NCBI RefSeq assembly: GCF_041820985.1 | Contig: NZ_JBGUAU010000005.1 | Location: forward strand, 1-64,000 | Reading direction: 5' to 3' | Origin: Evansella sp041820985 | Lineage (GTDB): Bacteria > Bacillota > Bacilli > Bacillales > Salisediminibacteriaceae | DNA length: 64,000 nucleotides | Shown: one piece after another, positions 17,610 through 26,715 of the stretch | Position numbering within the stretch: position 1 is the first letter of the stretch | How the letters are laid out: every line of letters begins with the position of its first letter | The notes under the pieces: model-generated | The model's input: only the letters and a program-made list of their open reading frames with translations | Told to the model about the DNA's origin: nothing | Databases searched by the model: none | Position numbers and translations under genes: made by a program

Positions 17610-17903
17610 CTGAACTCACCTCTTCTAAAAGATTACATTCATATTATCATAAAGAGTAATAATAATGACCTGATTTTCACTAATTTTATTCAGCTAATGA
17701 CCTGCTTTTAACCCCCAGTGTGTTAGAACTTTACGTTACCGAAGGCACTTTTCAATTTTAGAGTTTCATTTTCCTTGTTATACAAAAATTAGTCTTGACT
17801 AGAATAGCACTTATTATATATCATTAGTTATATAACGCACGATATGTAACAGGTGATATGTAATGAAATATGCTCACGATACATATGTGAAAAGGGGATT
17901 AGT

Positions 17904-18485
17904 ATGCCACCGAAAAAGAAGTTTTCCAAAGAACAAATCATCGATGCAGCATTTGAAATAGCAAAAACAGAAGGGTTAAGTAAAATAACCATAAGAAAAG
18001 TTGCTGACAAATTAGGAAGTTCCATTGCTCCGATTTACGTAAACTTCCATGATGTCGAAGAACTTATACGGGATGTGGTAAAAAAAACGATGGAAGTAAA
18101 TCAACAAATGGTTCTAGAACAAAATAGTGGAGACACATTTCGTGATATAGGGATTGCTAGTCTTCGGTTCGCAAGGGAATATAGTGTCCTGTTTATCGAC
18201 TTGATGATGAAACAAAATGAGTATATTAAGGACTATAACCAAGAGATAGGAAATGACCTTGTTTCACTTATGAAAGAGAGTCCTGACCTTCAAGGATTTA
18301 CGGATGGGGAGCTGATGGATATTTTATTAAAAATGAGAATTTTTCAAGGAGGCCTTTCCATAATGGTTGCCAATGGATTGCTTCCGAAAGAGTATAACGA
18401 TAATAAGGTGGCCGAGCTTCTAGACAGTATGGCTGAAGATGTTATTTCGGCTGCACATTTACGTAAAAATGGGGAATTAGGATAA
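17904..18485 (+). CDS. TetR family transcriptional regulator
   Basis: The product is 194 residues. The ATG at 17904 follows AAGGGGAT, while the in-frame ATG at 17853 has no site and would add 17 non-family residues. The N-terminal helix-turn-helix is IIDAAFEIAKTEGLSKITIR, KVADKLGSSIAPIYVNF, typical of TetR repressors. The C-terminal ligand domain is generic. The gene sits 29 nt before an SDR gene on the same strand and probably represses that two-gene operon in response to a small molecule. Confidence 0.88.
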   Translation: MPPKKKFSKEQIIDAAFEIAKTEGLSKITIRKVADKLGSSIAPIYVNFHDVEELIRDVVKKTMEVNQQMVLEQNSGDTFRDIGIASLRFAREYSVLFIDLMMKQNEYIKDYNQEIGNDLVSLMKESPDLQGFTDGELMDILLKMRIFQGGLSIMVANGLLPKEYNDNKVAELLDSMAEDVISAAHLRKNGELG

Positions 18486-18514
18486 TTATTTTTACAATTA
18501 GGAGTGGGGAGCAA

Positions 18515-19480
18515 ATGAACAATCGTATTGTTGTTATTACAGGTGCAAATTCGGGGATTGGAAAGGCTGCTGCCAAGCAATTTGCTAAAGAAGGTCATAC
18601 AGTTATTATGGCTTGTCGCAATATCGAGGTTAGCCGAAAAACGCAAGAAGAGATAGTTACTTCTACAAACAATACACAAGTTGACCTGATGAAATTAGAC
18701 GTATCCTCTTTCGAATCAATGTATCAATTTGCCGATGAATTCATGAGTAAGTATGAAAAATTAGACATCCTAATCCATAATGCAGCTTATTTTAATCATG
18801 GAGCTAAGCATACTCTTAGTACAGACGGGATCGAATTGACGTTTGCGACAAATGTAGTCGGTCCATATTTACTAACAAATTTGCTATTGGATCATCTTAA
18901 AAAGTCAGATGATGCAAGAATCCTACATGCGGGCAGCAACATTATTAAGCACTTTTTTGACCCTAAAAGAGAAATTGATTTTGATAACCTAACTGGGGAG
19001 TATAAAAGTAGTGAAAAATTTACTGTGTATAAGATGTACTGTCAATCCAAAATGGCATTGGTGATGCTTACTTTTAAAATGGCAGAGGAATATGAGAGCG
19101 AAGGAATCAAAGTAAATGCCCTGCAGATTAACGGTGCAAAAATGTCAAAGGAAACATTACAGAAAGTGACACTTGGATATAGAATGGTTGCTTCCATTCA
19201 AAACTTATTTTTCCGACAACCTAGCTATATGGCAAATAACTATTATGAACTATGCACTTCAGATAGATTTAAAGATAAAACTGGCAAACTATTCAACGAT
19301 AAATTAGATGTGATGACACCCGCCTTAGCAGAATCACAAGGTTTTTTAGAAGAAATAAAACAAGTAACAGGCACAAATAAGTATCCAGCCTATGCACAAA
19401 AGAAAGTTGTTAGAGAAAAAGTATGGGAATTATGCAAAGAGCTAACAGAGTCGAATTCAAATAATCACAACATTTTATGA
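18515..19480 (+). CDS. short-chain dehydrogenase/reductase
   Basis: The product is 321 residues with AGGAGTGGGG before the ATG. The NAD(P)-binding motif TGANSGIGKAAAKQF is at residues 8-22, followed by NVVGPYLLT, Ser in LHAGSNI and the catalytic Y-x-x-x-K as YCQSKMALVM near residue 176. It resembles retinol-dehydrogenase/oxidoreductase SDRs that reduce hydrophobic carbonyls. Its partner is the TetR gene upstream. The first 40 codons and the 3' flank recur, internally deleted, at 30,473 and 31,881. Confidence 0.87.
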   Translation: MNNRIVVITGANSGIGKAAAKQFAKEGHTVIMACRNIEVSRKTQEEIVTSTNNTQVDLMKLDVSSFESMYQFADEFMSKYEKLDILIHNAAYFNHGAKHTLSTDGIELTFATNVVGPYLLTNLLLDHLKKSDDARILHAGSNIIKHFFDPKREIDFDNLTGEYKSSEKFTVYKMYCQSKMALVMLTFKMAEEYESEGIKVNALQINGAKMSKETLQKVTLGYRMVASIQNLFFRQPSYMANNYYELCTSDRFKDKTGKLFNDKLDVMTPALAESQGFLEEIKQVTGTNKYPAYAQKKVVREKVWELCKELTESNSNNHNIL

Positions 19481-19650
19481 AAATAAGCTAAATGGTATAA
19501 AAGTTTATTTCCTAAAAAAGGAGAAATGGAGTACATGTATCGTGCAGATGCTCTTTTGACCTCTCCCTTCTCCTTTCTTTTTACTCTCAACCTATCCATA
19601 TTTTCAATCGGATTGGTTATTTGGATTCCTGAACGGTAGTTAATTATGTT

Positions 19651-20178
19651 TTAAAATTTACTACCAGAAAACCGACCCTTTTCAAACAAATACTGTACTC
19701 CATACAAAAAATAAGCTTTGTAGTGAATGTAAAGAAAGAATTGAAAATAGTTTATTCGACGTAAACGCACAATCTTAATTTTTTTCAAAAGTGGCATAAA
19801 AAGAAATGCAAAAACTCCATTAAAAAGCGCATTAATGAAGACAAATTTCTTAAAATTCCCATATGAGTACTTCAGTATCCACATGGAAATAGGCATGTAA
19901 GGTCCAATATCAAAAGGAAGTTCATCCCTTATAAAAGATTTTGGTTTATCGTAAAACGTCCACCATTTTCGCTGATGGCCATAAAGATGATTTATTATTT
20001 CAAATATCCCTATAATAAAACTTGCTAAATAATATCGTTTGATATTGTGCTTACCTAAATATAGCAAAGATAACCACGGAACGATTATTATGATTAGGTT
20101 AAATAATATGTGCCGTCTTGATGCCATAAGTGAATTCATCTCCATTATAATTATTTGATTCTTCTTTAAAATACCCAA
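19651..20178 (-). CDS. membrane protein, possibly CBO0543-like
   Basis: The product is 175 residues at most, and the true start may be one of the later ATGs (MEMNSL, MNSL, MASRRH) because no strong site precedes 20,178. Four or five helices are predicted. HLYGHQRKWWTFYDKPKSFI followed by PYMPISMWILKYSYGNFKKF resembles the conserved centre of small spore-former membrane proteins of the CBO0543 type. The function is unknown. Confidence 0.6.
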   Translation of the reverse strand: MGILKKNQIIIMEMNSLMASRRHILFNLIIIIVPWLSLLYLGKHNIKRYYLASFIIGIFEIINHLYGHQRKWWTFYDKPKSFIRDELPFDIGPYMPISMWILKYSYGNFKKFVFINALFNGVFAFLFMPLLKKIKIVRLRRINYFQFFLYIHYKAYFLYGVQYLFEKGRFSGSKF

Positions 20179-20202
20179 ATAGAGAAAAAAAACACTTTAA
20201 CG

Positions 20203-20590
20203 TAACGTATCATATGTTTCCAGCATTGGTATTACATTACTTCAACAATCCAAAAACCTGGTAGTAGTATCCTGATACTCTCACACCTAAAGGAGTGGGG
20301 TTCTAATCCACTTACACACTTCTCCCATACTCTCACTAGAAGTACTATAACTCTTCCAATTACAACATAAAGGAACTCATGTATGTTCAATTAGACTTCT
20401 ACAACCAAAGAAACCTCCTAAAAGTGGTATCGAGAAACCAAGCTTAATATATGTTCCAAAGGCTGTACGTTTTACTAATGTTGAGCTTATAGGTCCAGAA
20501 GGTGTCATACGCTAACGCAACAACTAGACTTTACATCACACAAAGAACTAGTTCTCGCTCTATCCTGCTTGGAACATTGATGGAGTTTAT
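20203..20590. mobile_element. decayed insertion-sequence-like remnant
   Basis: The segment begins with a 31-bp sequence repeated exactly at 26,614-26,644. GAACCCCACTCC-TTTA-GGTGTGAG (minus strand, about 20,284-20,310) is a TTTA-loop hairpin like those at the right ends of IS200/IS605 elements, where the guide RNA of TnpB ends. Short open stretches in the middle (KKPPKSGIEKPSLIYVPKAV) do not identify a protein. The IS assignment is tentative. Confidence 0.3.
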
Positions 20591-20669
20591 GCTATTTCAC
20601 ATAAAAAATCACATGTAACTTTTCCTTGTTATATCAAGATGTGAAATCACAAAGTAATTCACAGCCATA

Positions 20670-20728
20670 GTCACATAGGTGGAAATAAATATATCCTTTG
20701 ATTTGCCATGCGAATTCTAATGTGAAAG
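20670..20728 (-). repeat. dispersed repeat, copy 2 (inverted)
   Basis: The minus strand matches 6902-6963 closely: TTTCACATTAGAATTCGCAT, GGCAAATCA and TTTATTTCCACCTATGTGA. Confidence 0.6.
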
Positions 20729-20819
20729 GAAGGTACTTGGATATTTATATGAAAGTAAATGAAAGTATATAGAGTCTTTCAAGCAATGTAGTGAAAGAAA
20801 CGAGGAGAAATGCTCAATG

Positions 20820-21014
20820 GAATAAATAAACGGAGAATTTTCCCTTATTTAATAAATAGCACGGAAAAAAGTCTGAATAAAAGGAGAAATTCCGCTTATT
20901 GTCTCAAATCTAGTTAAAAAGGTGGAATTCCCTTTGCATAGTCGGAAAAACTCCACTTATTTACCACGAAATTAGGTTAATATTGATTATAAGCGAAAAT
21001 TCTCCGCTTATTTT
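20820..21014. repeat. diverged array of CGGAGAAATTCCG-type palindromes
   Basis: Five modules lie about 40-60 bp apart: AAACGGAGAATTTTCCC, AAAGGAGAAATTCCGCTTATT, AGGTGGAATTCCCTTT, GTCGGAAAAACTCCACTTATT and AAGCGAAAATTCTCCGCTTATT. Each is an imperfect palindrome flanked by AATAA/TTATT. The same modules build the two 219-bp repeats at 42,961 and 44,257. Confidence 0.65.
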
Positions 21015-21049
21015 TAAAGGTAAGTATAAAATTTTTGGACTTTGAAAGT

Positions 21050-21076
21050 TGTCTAGCTTCAGGTGCCATCGGCTCG
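21050..21076. repeat. fragment of TGTCTAGCTTC-type Bacillus repeat
   Basis: TGTCTAGCTTCAGGTGCC followed by ATCGGCTCG is a decayed piece of a short intergenic sequence (TGTCTAGCTxCxGCGCCTAxxGGCTCG) that I recognise as widespread in Bacillus genomes. It lies 60 bp from the transposase 3' end. Confidence 0.45.
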
Positions 21077-21135
21077 TGTCAAATAACCTGCCCAATTAAA
21101 AGTAAAAAGCACTTTTTTGTCGTGGCAAATCCTTT

Positions 21136-22137
21136 TTAAGGAATGGATTTCCCTTCAATCTTTCGGAGCCAAATGTGTGCTGGCTTCCACAATGCAGCCC
21201 TTAAATATCGGCTAATTTGTAAGGCTTGTCGCTTACTGTTTGCTTCAATCTGAACGAGAACATGCAGGCAAAAGACAATTAATCCGATAAATAGTTCGTT
21301 TTGTATCGCCCATTCGCTTTGACCGTAGAACTTTTTGATGCTGAGATGTTGCTTGATCCACTTGAAAAATAGTTCAATTGCCCAGCGAGATTTATACATC
21401 TCTGAAATTTCTTCGGCACTTAAATCAAATTGATTCGTGATTAAATGAAGCTCATTTCCTTTTGAATCAATCACTTTTAATAGTCGAAAGTAGTTTTCAG
21501 CTCGGTTTTGCGATGTTCCAATCAACACCATTTGATCGGATAAAACAGATGACTCTTCATGCAATTTAAAATCATCAATTACCCGTATAACAGCGTTTTT
21601 TCGTAGTCTAGAAAGGAAAAAGTAGCCGTCGTCTGTCATACGATCAAAGCGTTCATAGTCGAGATAACCGCGGTCAAACACATACATGCATTCTTTGTCA
21701 TCAACCATGTCTTCAAGTTGATTACGATAATGTTCTTTAGCCGTTGTAATCAAGGCCTTTTCAGGATATGACATTCCTTTTTCCATGAAAACTAGTCGCA
21801 AATGTAACTTTACACCCGCTTTTGTTTTACGAAATTTTGCCCAATTATGGTTGGTTAAATTTAATGGTATGGTATTTGAGTCAATTACCTTTAATGGCAT
21901 GATAGATTTCGTGTAATGTGTCTTGGCATGTATTTGTCCGACTAAATAAAGGAATAACCGTTGAAATAAATCTGGATTCATTCCATTTAATCGGCGCGAA
22001 AGCTGAGAAATACTGATGGAGTCAAGATCAATACCTTTTTGAAGTTCCTCATCAAACAAACAATCACTTAGCGCATGGAGACTTTCTACCTCTTCTAGCT
22101 GTGCAAAAAGTAATAACTTCAAGAATGATTCCGTCAT
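21136..22137 (-). pseudogene. IS4-family transposase, N-terminally truncated
   Basis: The remaining 333 residues keep all three catalytic blocks of a DDE transposase: LKVIDSNTIPLNLT (first Asp), YVFDRGYLDYERFD (second Asp) and YKSRWAIELFFKWIKQHLSI, the IS4 Y-(2)-R-(3)-E-(6)-K signature. Relatives have about 40 more N-terminal residues ending just where this frame begins (TESFLKLLLF), so the 5' end has been lost at 22,137-22,140. No ribosome binding site precedes the ATG. Terminal inverted repeats were not found. It is probably immobile. Confidence 0.8.
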
Positions 22138-22173
22138 GTTCGAGGCGATAAAGAAGAATATATAAGAGTTCTA

Positions 22174-22510
22174 TCAGGAGATGCTGTTTTTTGCCTCTGC
22201 TTTCAATGGGAGTGCGGCGCCCCATAAAAACAATAGAGTTACAGGAATGAAGCCAAGAAGTATTAACAAGGAACTTATAAAGAGTAATAGGATAGGGTAC
22301 AGTTGGAAAATTACCGATATGATTGTATTAAATAAAAACATGGATACAAATAAATAGAGGAGACTGGCTACCGTTTTTCCAGCTATTATTGGAAATTTCG
22401 AAAACCAATCTATGTTATTAATAATTAGAAAAAATAGAGGAATGAAGAATACCCAAAAGAGAGCGATTTTATCATAGTAATTTTCTTTCGTAAACAGTAG
22501 GAAAAAATCC
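22174..22510 (-). pseudogene. C-terminal remnant of polytopic membrane protein
   Basis: The minus strand is open for about 110 codons without a start and carries three helices: KIALFWVFFIPLFFLIINNI, ASLLYLFVSMFLFNTIISVI and LLLFISSLLILLGFIPVTLL, ending LWGAALPLKAEAKNSIS. The 5' part is missing. It lies 37 bp from the truncated transposase end, so the transposon may have damaged the region. Confidence 0.5.
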
Positions 22511-22880
22511 TAACTCTTTTTCAACATCATAAATAACTCTTTATTGGGTACTAATTTCCTTTTAACCTCTAATAACTAGGTGGTTGGTTGGTATTCATTA
22601 TCCTTCTTGGACGTGATTTTCAGTGGATAAAGTAGATCGTTTCCATAACGTGCGCCCACTTAACATTGCCAATAAATAGGGGAAATGTACCAAACTTTCT
22701 TACTTTTTTTATAGTAACAAATTTGGGGGTTAAAAGGAAAGTATAGTCTCACTTAACATTTTTTCCTAATTCTAGTATAAATTCTATCTAAATTTGGCAT
22801 TTTCAATTTAAATGATTGCCTATTTGGGGAAAAATTAGTAATCTATAATATACACAATATTGTTTCTTGGAGGTGTTCAT
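22511..22880. other. intergenic region with a promoter-like sequence
   Basis: CTATAATATA at about 22,849 is a good sigma-A -10 sequence 25 nt upstream of the small gene at 22,881. A correctly spaced -35 is not obvious. No other gene was seen. Confidence 0.35.
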
Positions 22881-23069
22881 ATGAACCAGACGAAACGTCC
22901 ATTTTCATTGTTTTTGATATTAGCAACATTCGTATTATCGACAAATGTCATAACATACGGGCTGACATTGATCATAGACATGACTGTTCAAATCTCTAGT
23001 AGTATGTATTCTGTTGGGTATGACGTAGGAACATATCTCAGGGAAATATTTATTACAACTGAAAAGTAG
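22881..23069 (+). CDS. small membrane peptide
   Basis: The product is 62 residues from ATG 22881, with CTTGGAGGTG 6 nt upstream. One hydrophobic helix (FSLFLILATFVLSTNVITYG) is followed by an extracellular-type tail with SMYSVGYDVGTYLREIF. The strong translation signal and a nearby -10 box support expression. The family is not recognised. Confidence 0.6.
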   Translation: MNQTKRPFSLFLILATFVLSTNVITYGLTLIIDMTVQISSSMYSVGYDVGTYLREIFITTEK

Positions 23070-23172
23070 TCCAAACCCACCCACTTAGTCACATGGGATA
23101 ACCATTGTATGAGTATCAAGTCGATAGTCTGCTATGCAGTGCATTATTTAATCGCTATTCTCAATCACTCTA

Positions 23173-23340
23173 CTAGTCTAATGATTGTCCCCGGTAAAAC
23201 CAGAAGAGACAATCATATTCTAATAGAACTGGTACCTCTGGCAAATATAGTTCATTCGTAATAGCATTACCGAAGCTTTCTCCATCATCCTCTATTTGAA
23301 AATTGAAGATAACTCCAGTATCTTCTTCACCTTGACTATT
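23173..23340 (-). pseudogene. C-terminal coding remnant
   Basis: About 56 codons read YNSQGEEDTGVIFNFQIEDD, then TNELYLPEVPVLLEYDCLFW, ending FYRGQSLD. The composition is clearly coding. The frame merges with the last codons of the DUF4260 gene in another phase and has no start. I do not recognise the family. Confidence 0.4.
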
Positions 23341-23701
23341 GTATTTTCTGCAGATGTGTTTCTTTAAAGTTATGCTTATACTTTAAACCAAATCCTAAGG
23401 AACGGTCCATAAAAATGTGAGCTATCCAAATGATAACGACCATCAGCAAGGTAGAATATTCATGAAAAAACGCTATGATAAATAGGATAGCCGGTATAAT
23501 AAAACTATGACCTACATTATAAACATAAGAACCAATTTTTTTATCGAAAAGATAGCCTATCATCGATATATCAGGCACAAGTAAAAATAATAAAAAGAGA
23601 AGTATCGAAAACTCAAGGTGTAGGTACAATATCAAACAGAGAATAAATCCCATCACATACTCAAGATAAATGACTTTACGAAGTGACACTGTCTTCATCA
23701 C
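23336..23701 (-). CDS. DUF4260 family membrane protein
   Basis: The product is 121 residues with four membrane helices. The conserved features are LLVPDISMIGYLFDKKIGSY, VYNVGHSFIIPAILF and WIAHIFMDRSLGFGLKY, the DUF4260 pattern of a charged VPD and WxAHxxxDRxxGFGLKY. The gene starts inside the 3' end of the MerR pseudogene (26-nt overlap), pointing to translational coupling and to control by that regulator. The function is unknown. Confidence 0.82.
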   Translation of the reverse strand: MMKTVSLRKVIYLEYVMGFILCLILYLHLEFSILLFLLFLLVPDISMIGYLFDKKIGSYVYNVGHSFIIPAILFIIAFFHEYSTLLMVVIIWIAHIFMDRSLGFGLKYKHNFKETHLQKIQ

Positions 23702-24114
23702 CTTCCACCATTTTCCGGTACATCTCCTTCACTAATGAATGAACCTTCTCTTTATTCTCAGCATATTTTTCCTGCGCCGTTAAATGATAGACTTCTTGAG
23801 AGATTGAATGGCTGTTGTGAAAAAGTCGATCTTCCTCTCAAGATAGGAGACTTTGGCTTGAAATAGCGATAGAGACATCGTATTACACTCACTAGTAGTT
23901 GGTCTGTTTTCCAAGCTTAATAATGCTTTTATTTCCTTCAATGAAAAACCTAGCTGTTTAAAAATAAGAATATATTTTATGTTTTTCTCTCAATCTCATC
24001 ATACATTCGATAACCATTAGCTAGACGTATCGGTTCCATCAAATTCTCTTTTTCATAATAACGGACCGCATCTTTTGTTACCTTATACTTTGAAGCAAAT
24101 TCTTTAATCTGCAT
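23676..24114 (-). pseudogene. MerR family regulator with two frameshifts
   Basis: It starts MQIKEFASKYKVTKDAVRYY and EKENLMEPIRLANGYRMYDE, a textbook MerR winged helix-turn-helix. The frame is lost at a run of A near 23,990 and resumes NIKYILIFKQLGFSLKEIKA. It is lost again near 23,800 and resumes VYHLTAQEKYAENKEKVHSL, ending at 23,676 inside the DUF4260 gene. Both breaks are single-base deletions. The intact product (about 146 residues) would activate the downstream gene. Confidence 0.7.
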
Positions 24115-24193
24115 GTTTATCCCCCTCCTAAGAATACCGTATCATTGGAGTATACTCTAAGGTCAAGGGAATTTTTGTGTAAGTACAATTACT

Positions 24194-24811
24194 TCAGAAT
24201 AAATTATTCTTTAAATCTTCATGCGCCTCTGCTAACCATGGATGAACTACTTTAAGAGCCCCTCTTCTTTCCCATAGATAGTCTATATATACAAACGCGG
24301 CATGACTTATTGAAACTTCCAGTTGGGATTTCACTTGGTGGATATATGGAGGAGTTCCATCCTGATCCCACTCTATTTTATCAGCAACGAAAACTATTTG
24401 GTCCATCACACTAGAATCTTTTTTCAATGTGGTATGACATTCAATTGCACTAAGTATTTCTTCATTTTGTATGTGGAAAATTTCTTCTGCCATCACTCTT
24501 GAGATTCTTTAGTGGGCAATTAGAGGAAATATTCTTTCTGCATCCATCACATCTAGTCCTAATTTTTCTACTCCCACAGCTCTTTCATTATTAGGAAATA
24601 CAGCACTTATATCGTGTAGTAATCCTGCCGCTTTAGCAACATCACCGCTATTATGGAATGAGTGTGCTATTCTTTCAGCTTCTTTCCCTACCCGACAAGA
24701 ATGTTCGGCAACATGTGATAAATGATTACTATGTAAGAACACTACTATATCATGTTCAAGGTCACCAGATAACTCTAGATTATGAGTATATTTTTTAAAC
24801 AGTTCCCTCAT
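24194..24811 (-). pseudogene. HD-domain phosphohydrolase with in-frame stop
   Basis: One continuous frame of 205 codons is interrupted by TAA at 24,509-24,511, probably CAA before mutation. Motifs on both sides belong to one HD domain: HVAEHSCRVGKEAERIAHSF (first His), AAGLLHDISAVFP (HD) and FVADKIEWDQDGTPPYIHQV (last Asp). Relatives act on nucleotides, for example as dinucleoside tetraphosphatases of the YqeK type. GGGGGATCAGG precedes the ATG. Re-initiation at the ATG at 24,493 would make a fragment lacking the HD pair. Confidence 0.75.
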
Positions 24812-24841
24812 CCTGATCCCCCGAATTGTAAAGATTTTACG

Positions 24842-25621
24842 TTAAAACTGTACACTAAAACCGTTAAATGTATGAATCCCAGTACCGAACTTAGCAAGCT
24901 CGTTTTCTCTCAAATATGTAATCGCAGCTTTTACTTCTTCTAATATTTGAGGTTCTAACCCTAACGTATTATGAGAACCATAAACCTTCGATACATTCGG
25001 TATCACTGAAATTTTTTCCCATGAATTTACTAATTCAACTGGGCTTGTAGAAGGATAAAATGCATATATAGGAGTTTCATCATATAATAAATCCCCTGTG
25101 AACAAGTATCCATTTGTTTCATCAAAAACAGATAGATGGCCAGGAGAATGTCCAGGAGTATGGTAGATAATTAACTTCCTATTGCCCAAATCAATGACAT
25201 CTCCATCACTTAGTAATCCTGTTGGTTCTCCTTGAAACGGTTGATATGTAGTAGGATCAAATGTATCTGGGGTAGGTAATGTGATGTCTCTACCAATATC
25301 TTTTCTTATTTGTTCTATCGATAAGCCTTTTATTCCGTTCACAAACCAATCTCTATCTCCTTGGTGCACATAGATTTTTTCAAATTCTCCATGACTTCCG
25401 ATATGGTCGGTGTGGACATGGGTTGTGATTACTTCAATCGGCAAAGTAGTCAACTGGTCTGTTACTCTTTTTATATTGTCAATTCCAAGACCTGTATCTA
25501 TTAATATTGCTTTCTCTTTCCCCATTAACAAAAATGAATGTACCTTCTCCCAATGCCCATATTCACTAATTGCATATGTATTAGTATTTATCTTCTGTAT
25601 AGTAAACCACGAATCTTTCAT
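24842..25621 (-). CDS. MBL-fold metallohydrolase
   Basis: The product is 259 residues with TGGAGG upstream. The metallo-beta-lactamase metal motif is THVHTDHIGSHGEF (H-x-H-x-D-H), with further ligands in IIYHTPGHSPGHLSVF and LFTGDLLYDE and a late His in YGSHNTLGLEP. This is the glyoxalase II/MBL hydrolase layout. The substrate is unknown. It lies just upstream of the HD gene on the same strand, with a 30-nt gap. Confidence 0.88.
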   Translation of the reverse strand: MKDSWFTIQKINTNTYAISEYGHWEKVHSFLLMGKEKAILIDTGLGIDNIKRVTDQLTTLPIEVITTHVHTDHIGSHGEFEKIYVHQGDRDWFVNGIKGLSIEQIRKDIGRDITLPTPDTFDPTTYQPFQGEPTGLLSDGDVIDLGNRKLIIYHTPGHSPGHLSVFDETNGYLFTGDLLYDETPIYAFYPSTSPVELVNSWEKISVIPNVSKVYGSHNTLGLEPQILEEVKAAITYLRENELAKFGTGIHTFNGFSVQF

Positions 25622-25915
25622 CCTAGACTACCTCCAACTATTCTAAATATTTGTTCCAGACTACACTCCAACACTCTTTCTACTTTATCAAATATTCACC
25701 CGTTCAAGACAAGACAAAATATAAATCAGCCCATGAAAACTACCCGTTATTTGCTGGAAATAACCAAAGCTATTTTCTCCGTTAACTTACGTGCCCTGCA
25801 CATACTTGATTACTAGAGAATTACTGAAACAATTGATGCGAACACCGTTATATAACTAATCAAACGTAATCTTATACTAAAGAAAAGGCTACATAACAGT
25901 CGTATAGTTCCCTAT

Positions 25916-26222
25916 TCAAAGGTATTTATCGAACCAATCTAATACCCTTTGATAGAAATGAATCTGTTTTACATAACGTAAATCTTGTGGACTAATGGAA
26001 ATCTTGGCAACCTTTGTATCAATTTTAATTGATTTAGAGTTGTATTTCGGGATAACACTGCTAGCTTTGAACTCATATTTTTCGTCATCAATGGCTTTCT
26101 GGAAAGCTGCTTCAACCTTTCTGAACCTACATCTTTTACCCCACTTACCTTTAACACACGTTCTACATCTTTGTAGTCCAGTTTTGGTGCTTCATCTTCG
26201 TGGAAAACTAAATACTGCTACT
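25916..26222 (-). pseudogene. chimeric gene remnant
   Basis: The minus strand reads YLVFHEDEAPKLDYKDVERV and LKVSGVKDVG, then after a one-base slip EAAFQKAIDDEKYEFKASSV and TKVAKISISPQDLRYV. It ends IHFYQRVLDWFDKYL, which looks like the C-terminus of an S9-type peptidase joined to something else. The first part resembles the C-terminal half of DUF4317/DUF3900-type Bacillus proteins. Two unrelated 3' parts in one frame indicate deletion fusion. Confidence 0.4.
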
Positions 26223-26256
26223 CTATTGTGTATGAAGTAATTAACTGTGTTATTAA

Positions 26257-26364
26257 AGAGAACTTATTTTTGTCGATGCATATCAGTCGGCAGGACATAT
26301 TCCAATCAATGTAAAAGAGATGGATATTGATATACTAGCAACAGGAACAAGGAAGACAGTTTAA
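26257..26364 (+). pseudogene. class V aminotransferase fragment
   Basis: About 32 codons contain FVDAYQSAGHIPINVKEMDI and DILATGTRKTV. This matches the region of cysteine-desulfurase-like enzymes around the PLP aspartate (VDAYQ) and just before the Schiff-base lysine (TGTLKYL). Everything else is missing. Confidence 0.45.
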
Positions 26365-26371
26365 GTATAAT

Positions 26372-26593
26372 ATTGTTGTGGATCCAATTATTAATTCTAC
26401 TGTACCGGTGGCGCGATTTCTGTTCCCTTGTTTTACAGATAACTCTGCAGATGTGAACCACGTTCACTATTCGTCTGGAAAAGCATATGAACTTGATTAT
26501 CCATTCATAGAAGATGTGCTCAATGGTGATTTAAGCAAAATCTTCCCACAGAAAAGGATCCATTGGAGTAGTTCACATGTGGGATGCAAGTAA
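26372..26593 (+). pseudogene. hypothetical protein fragment
   Basis: The frame VVDPIINSTVPVARFLFPCF, TDNSADVNHVHYSSGKAYEL and DYPFIEDVLNGDLSKIF is clearly coding but lacks a start, and its tail (RIHWSSSHVGCK) looks random. FLFPCFTDNSADVN recalls the FMFPAFDDRSANI block of DUF4317. If so, it could be from the same lost gene as the minus-strand piece at 25,916, now inverted. That link is speculative. Confidence 0.35.
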
Positions 26594-26613
26594 TAAATGT
26601 ATCATTTCATGCT

Positions 26614-26644
26614 TAACGTATCATATGTTTCCAGCATTGGTATT
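26614..26644 (+). repeat. 31-bp repeat, second copy
   Basis: TAACGTATCATATGTTTCCA plus GCATTGGTATT is identical to 20,203-20,233. It may be an insertion-sequence end or scar. Confidence 0.6.
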
Positions 26645-26715
26645 GGTATTAAAACCTACCACTAATCCAAAACTAAATTAGTGTGATCAAAAGCAACCTT
26701 TAAATCCCATGCTTA

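Noticed and set aside
25538..25816. 92-codon plus-strand frame
   Set aside because: It overlaps the start of the MBL-fold gene antisense and has no start signals or coding pattern.
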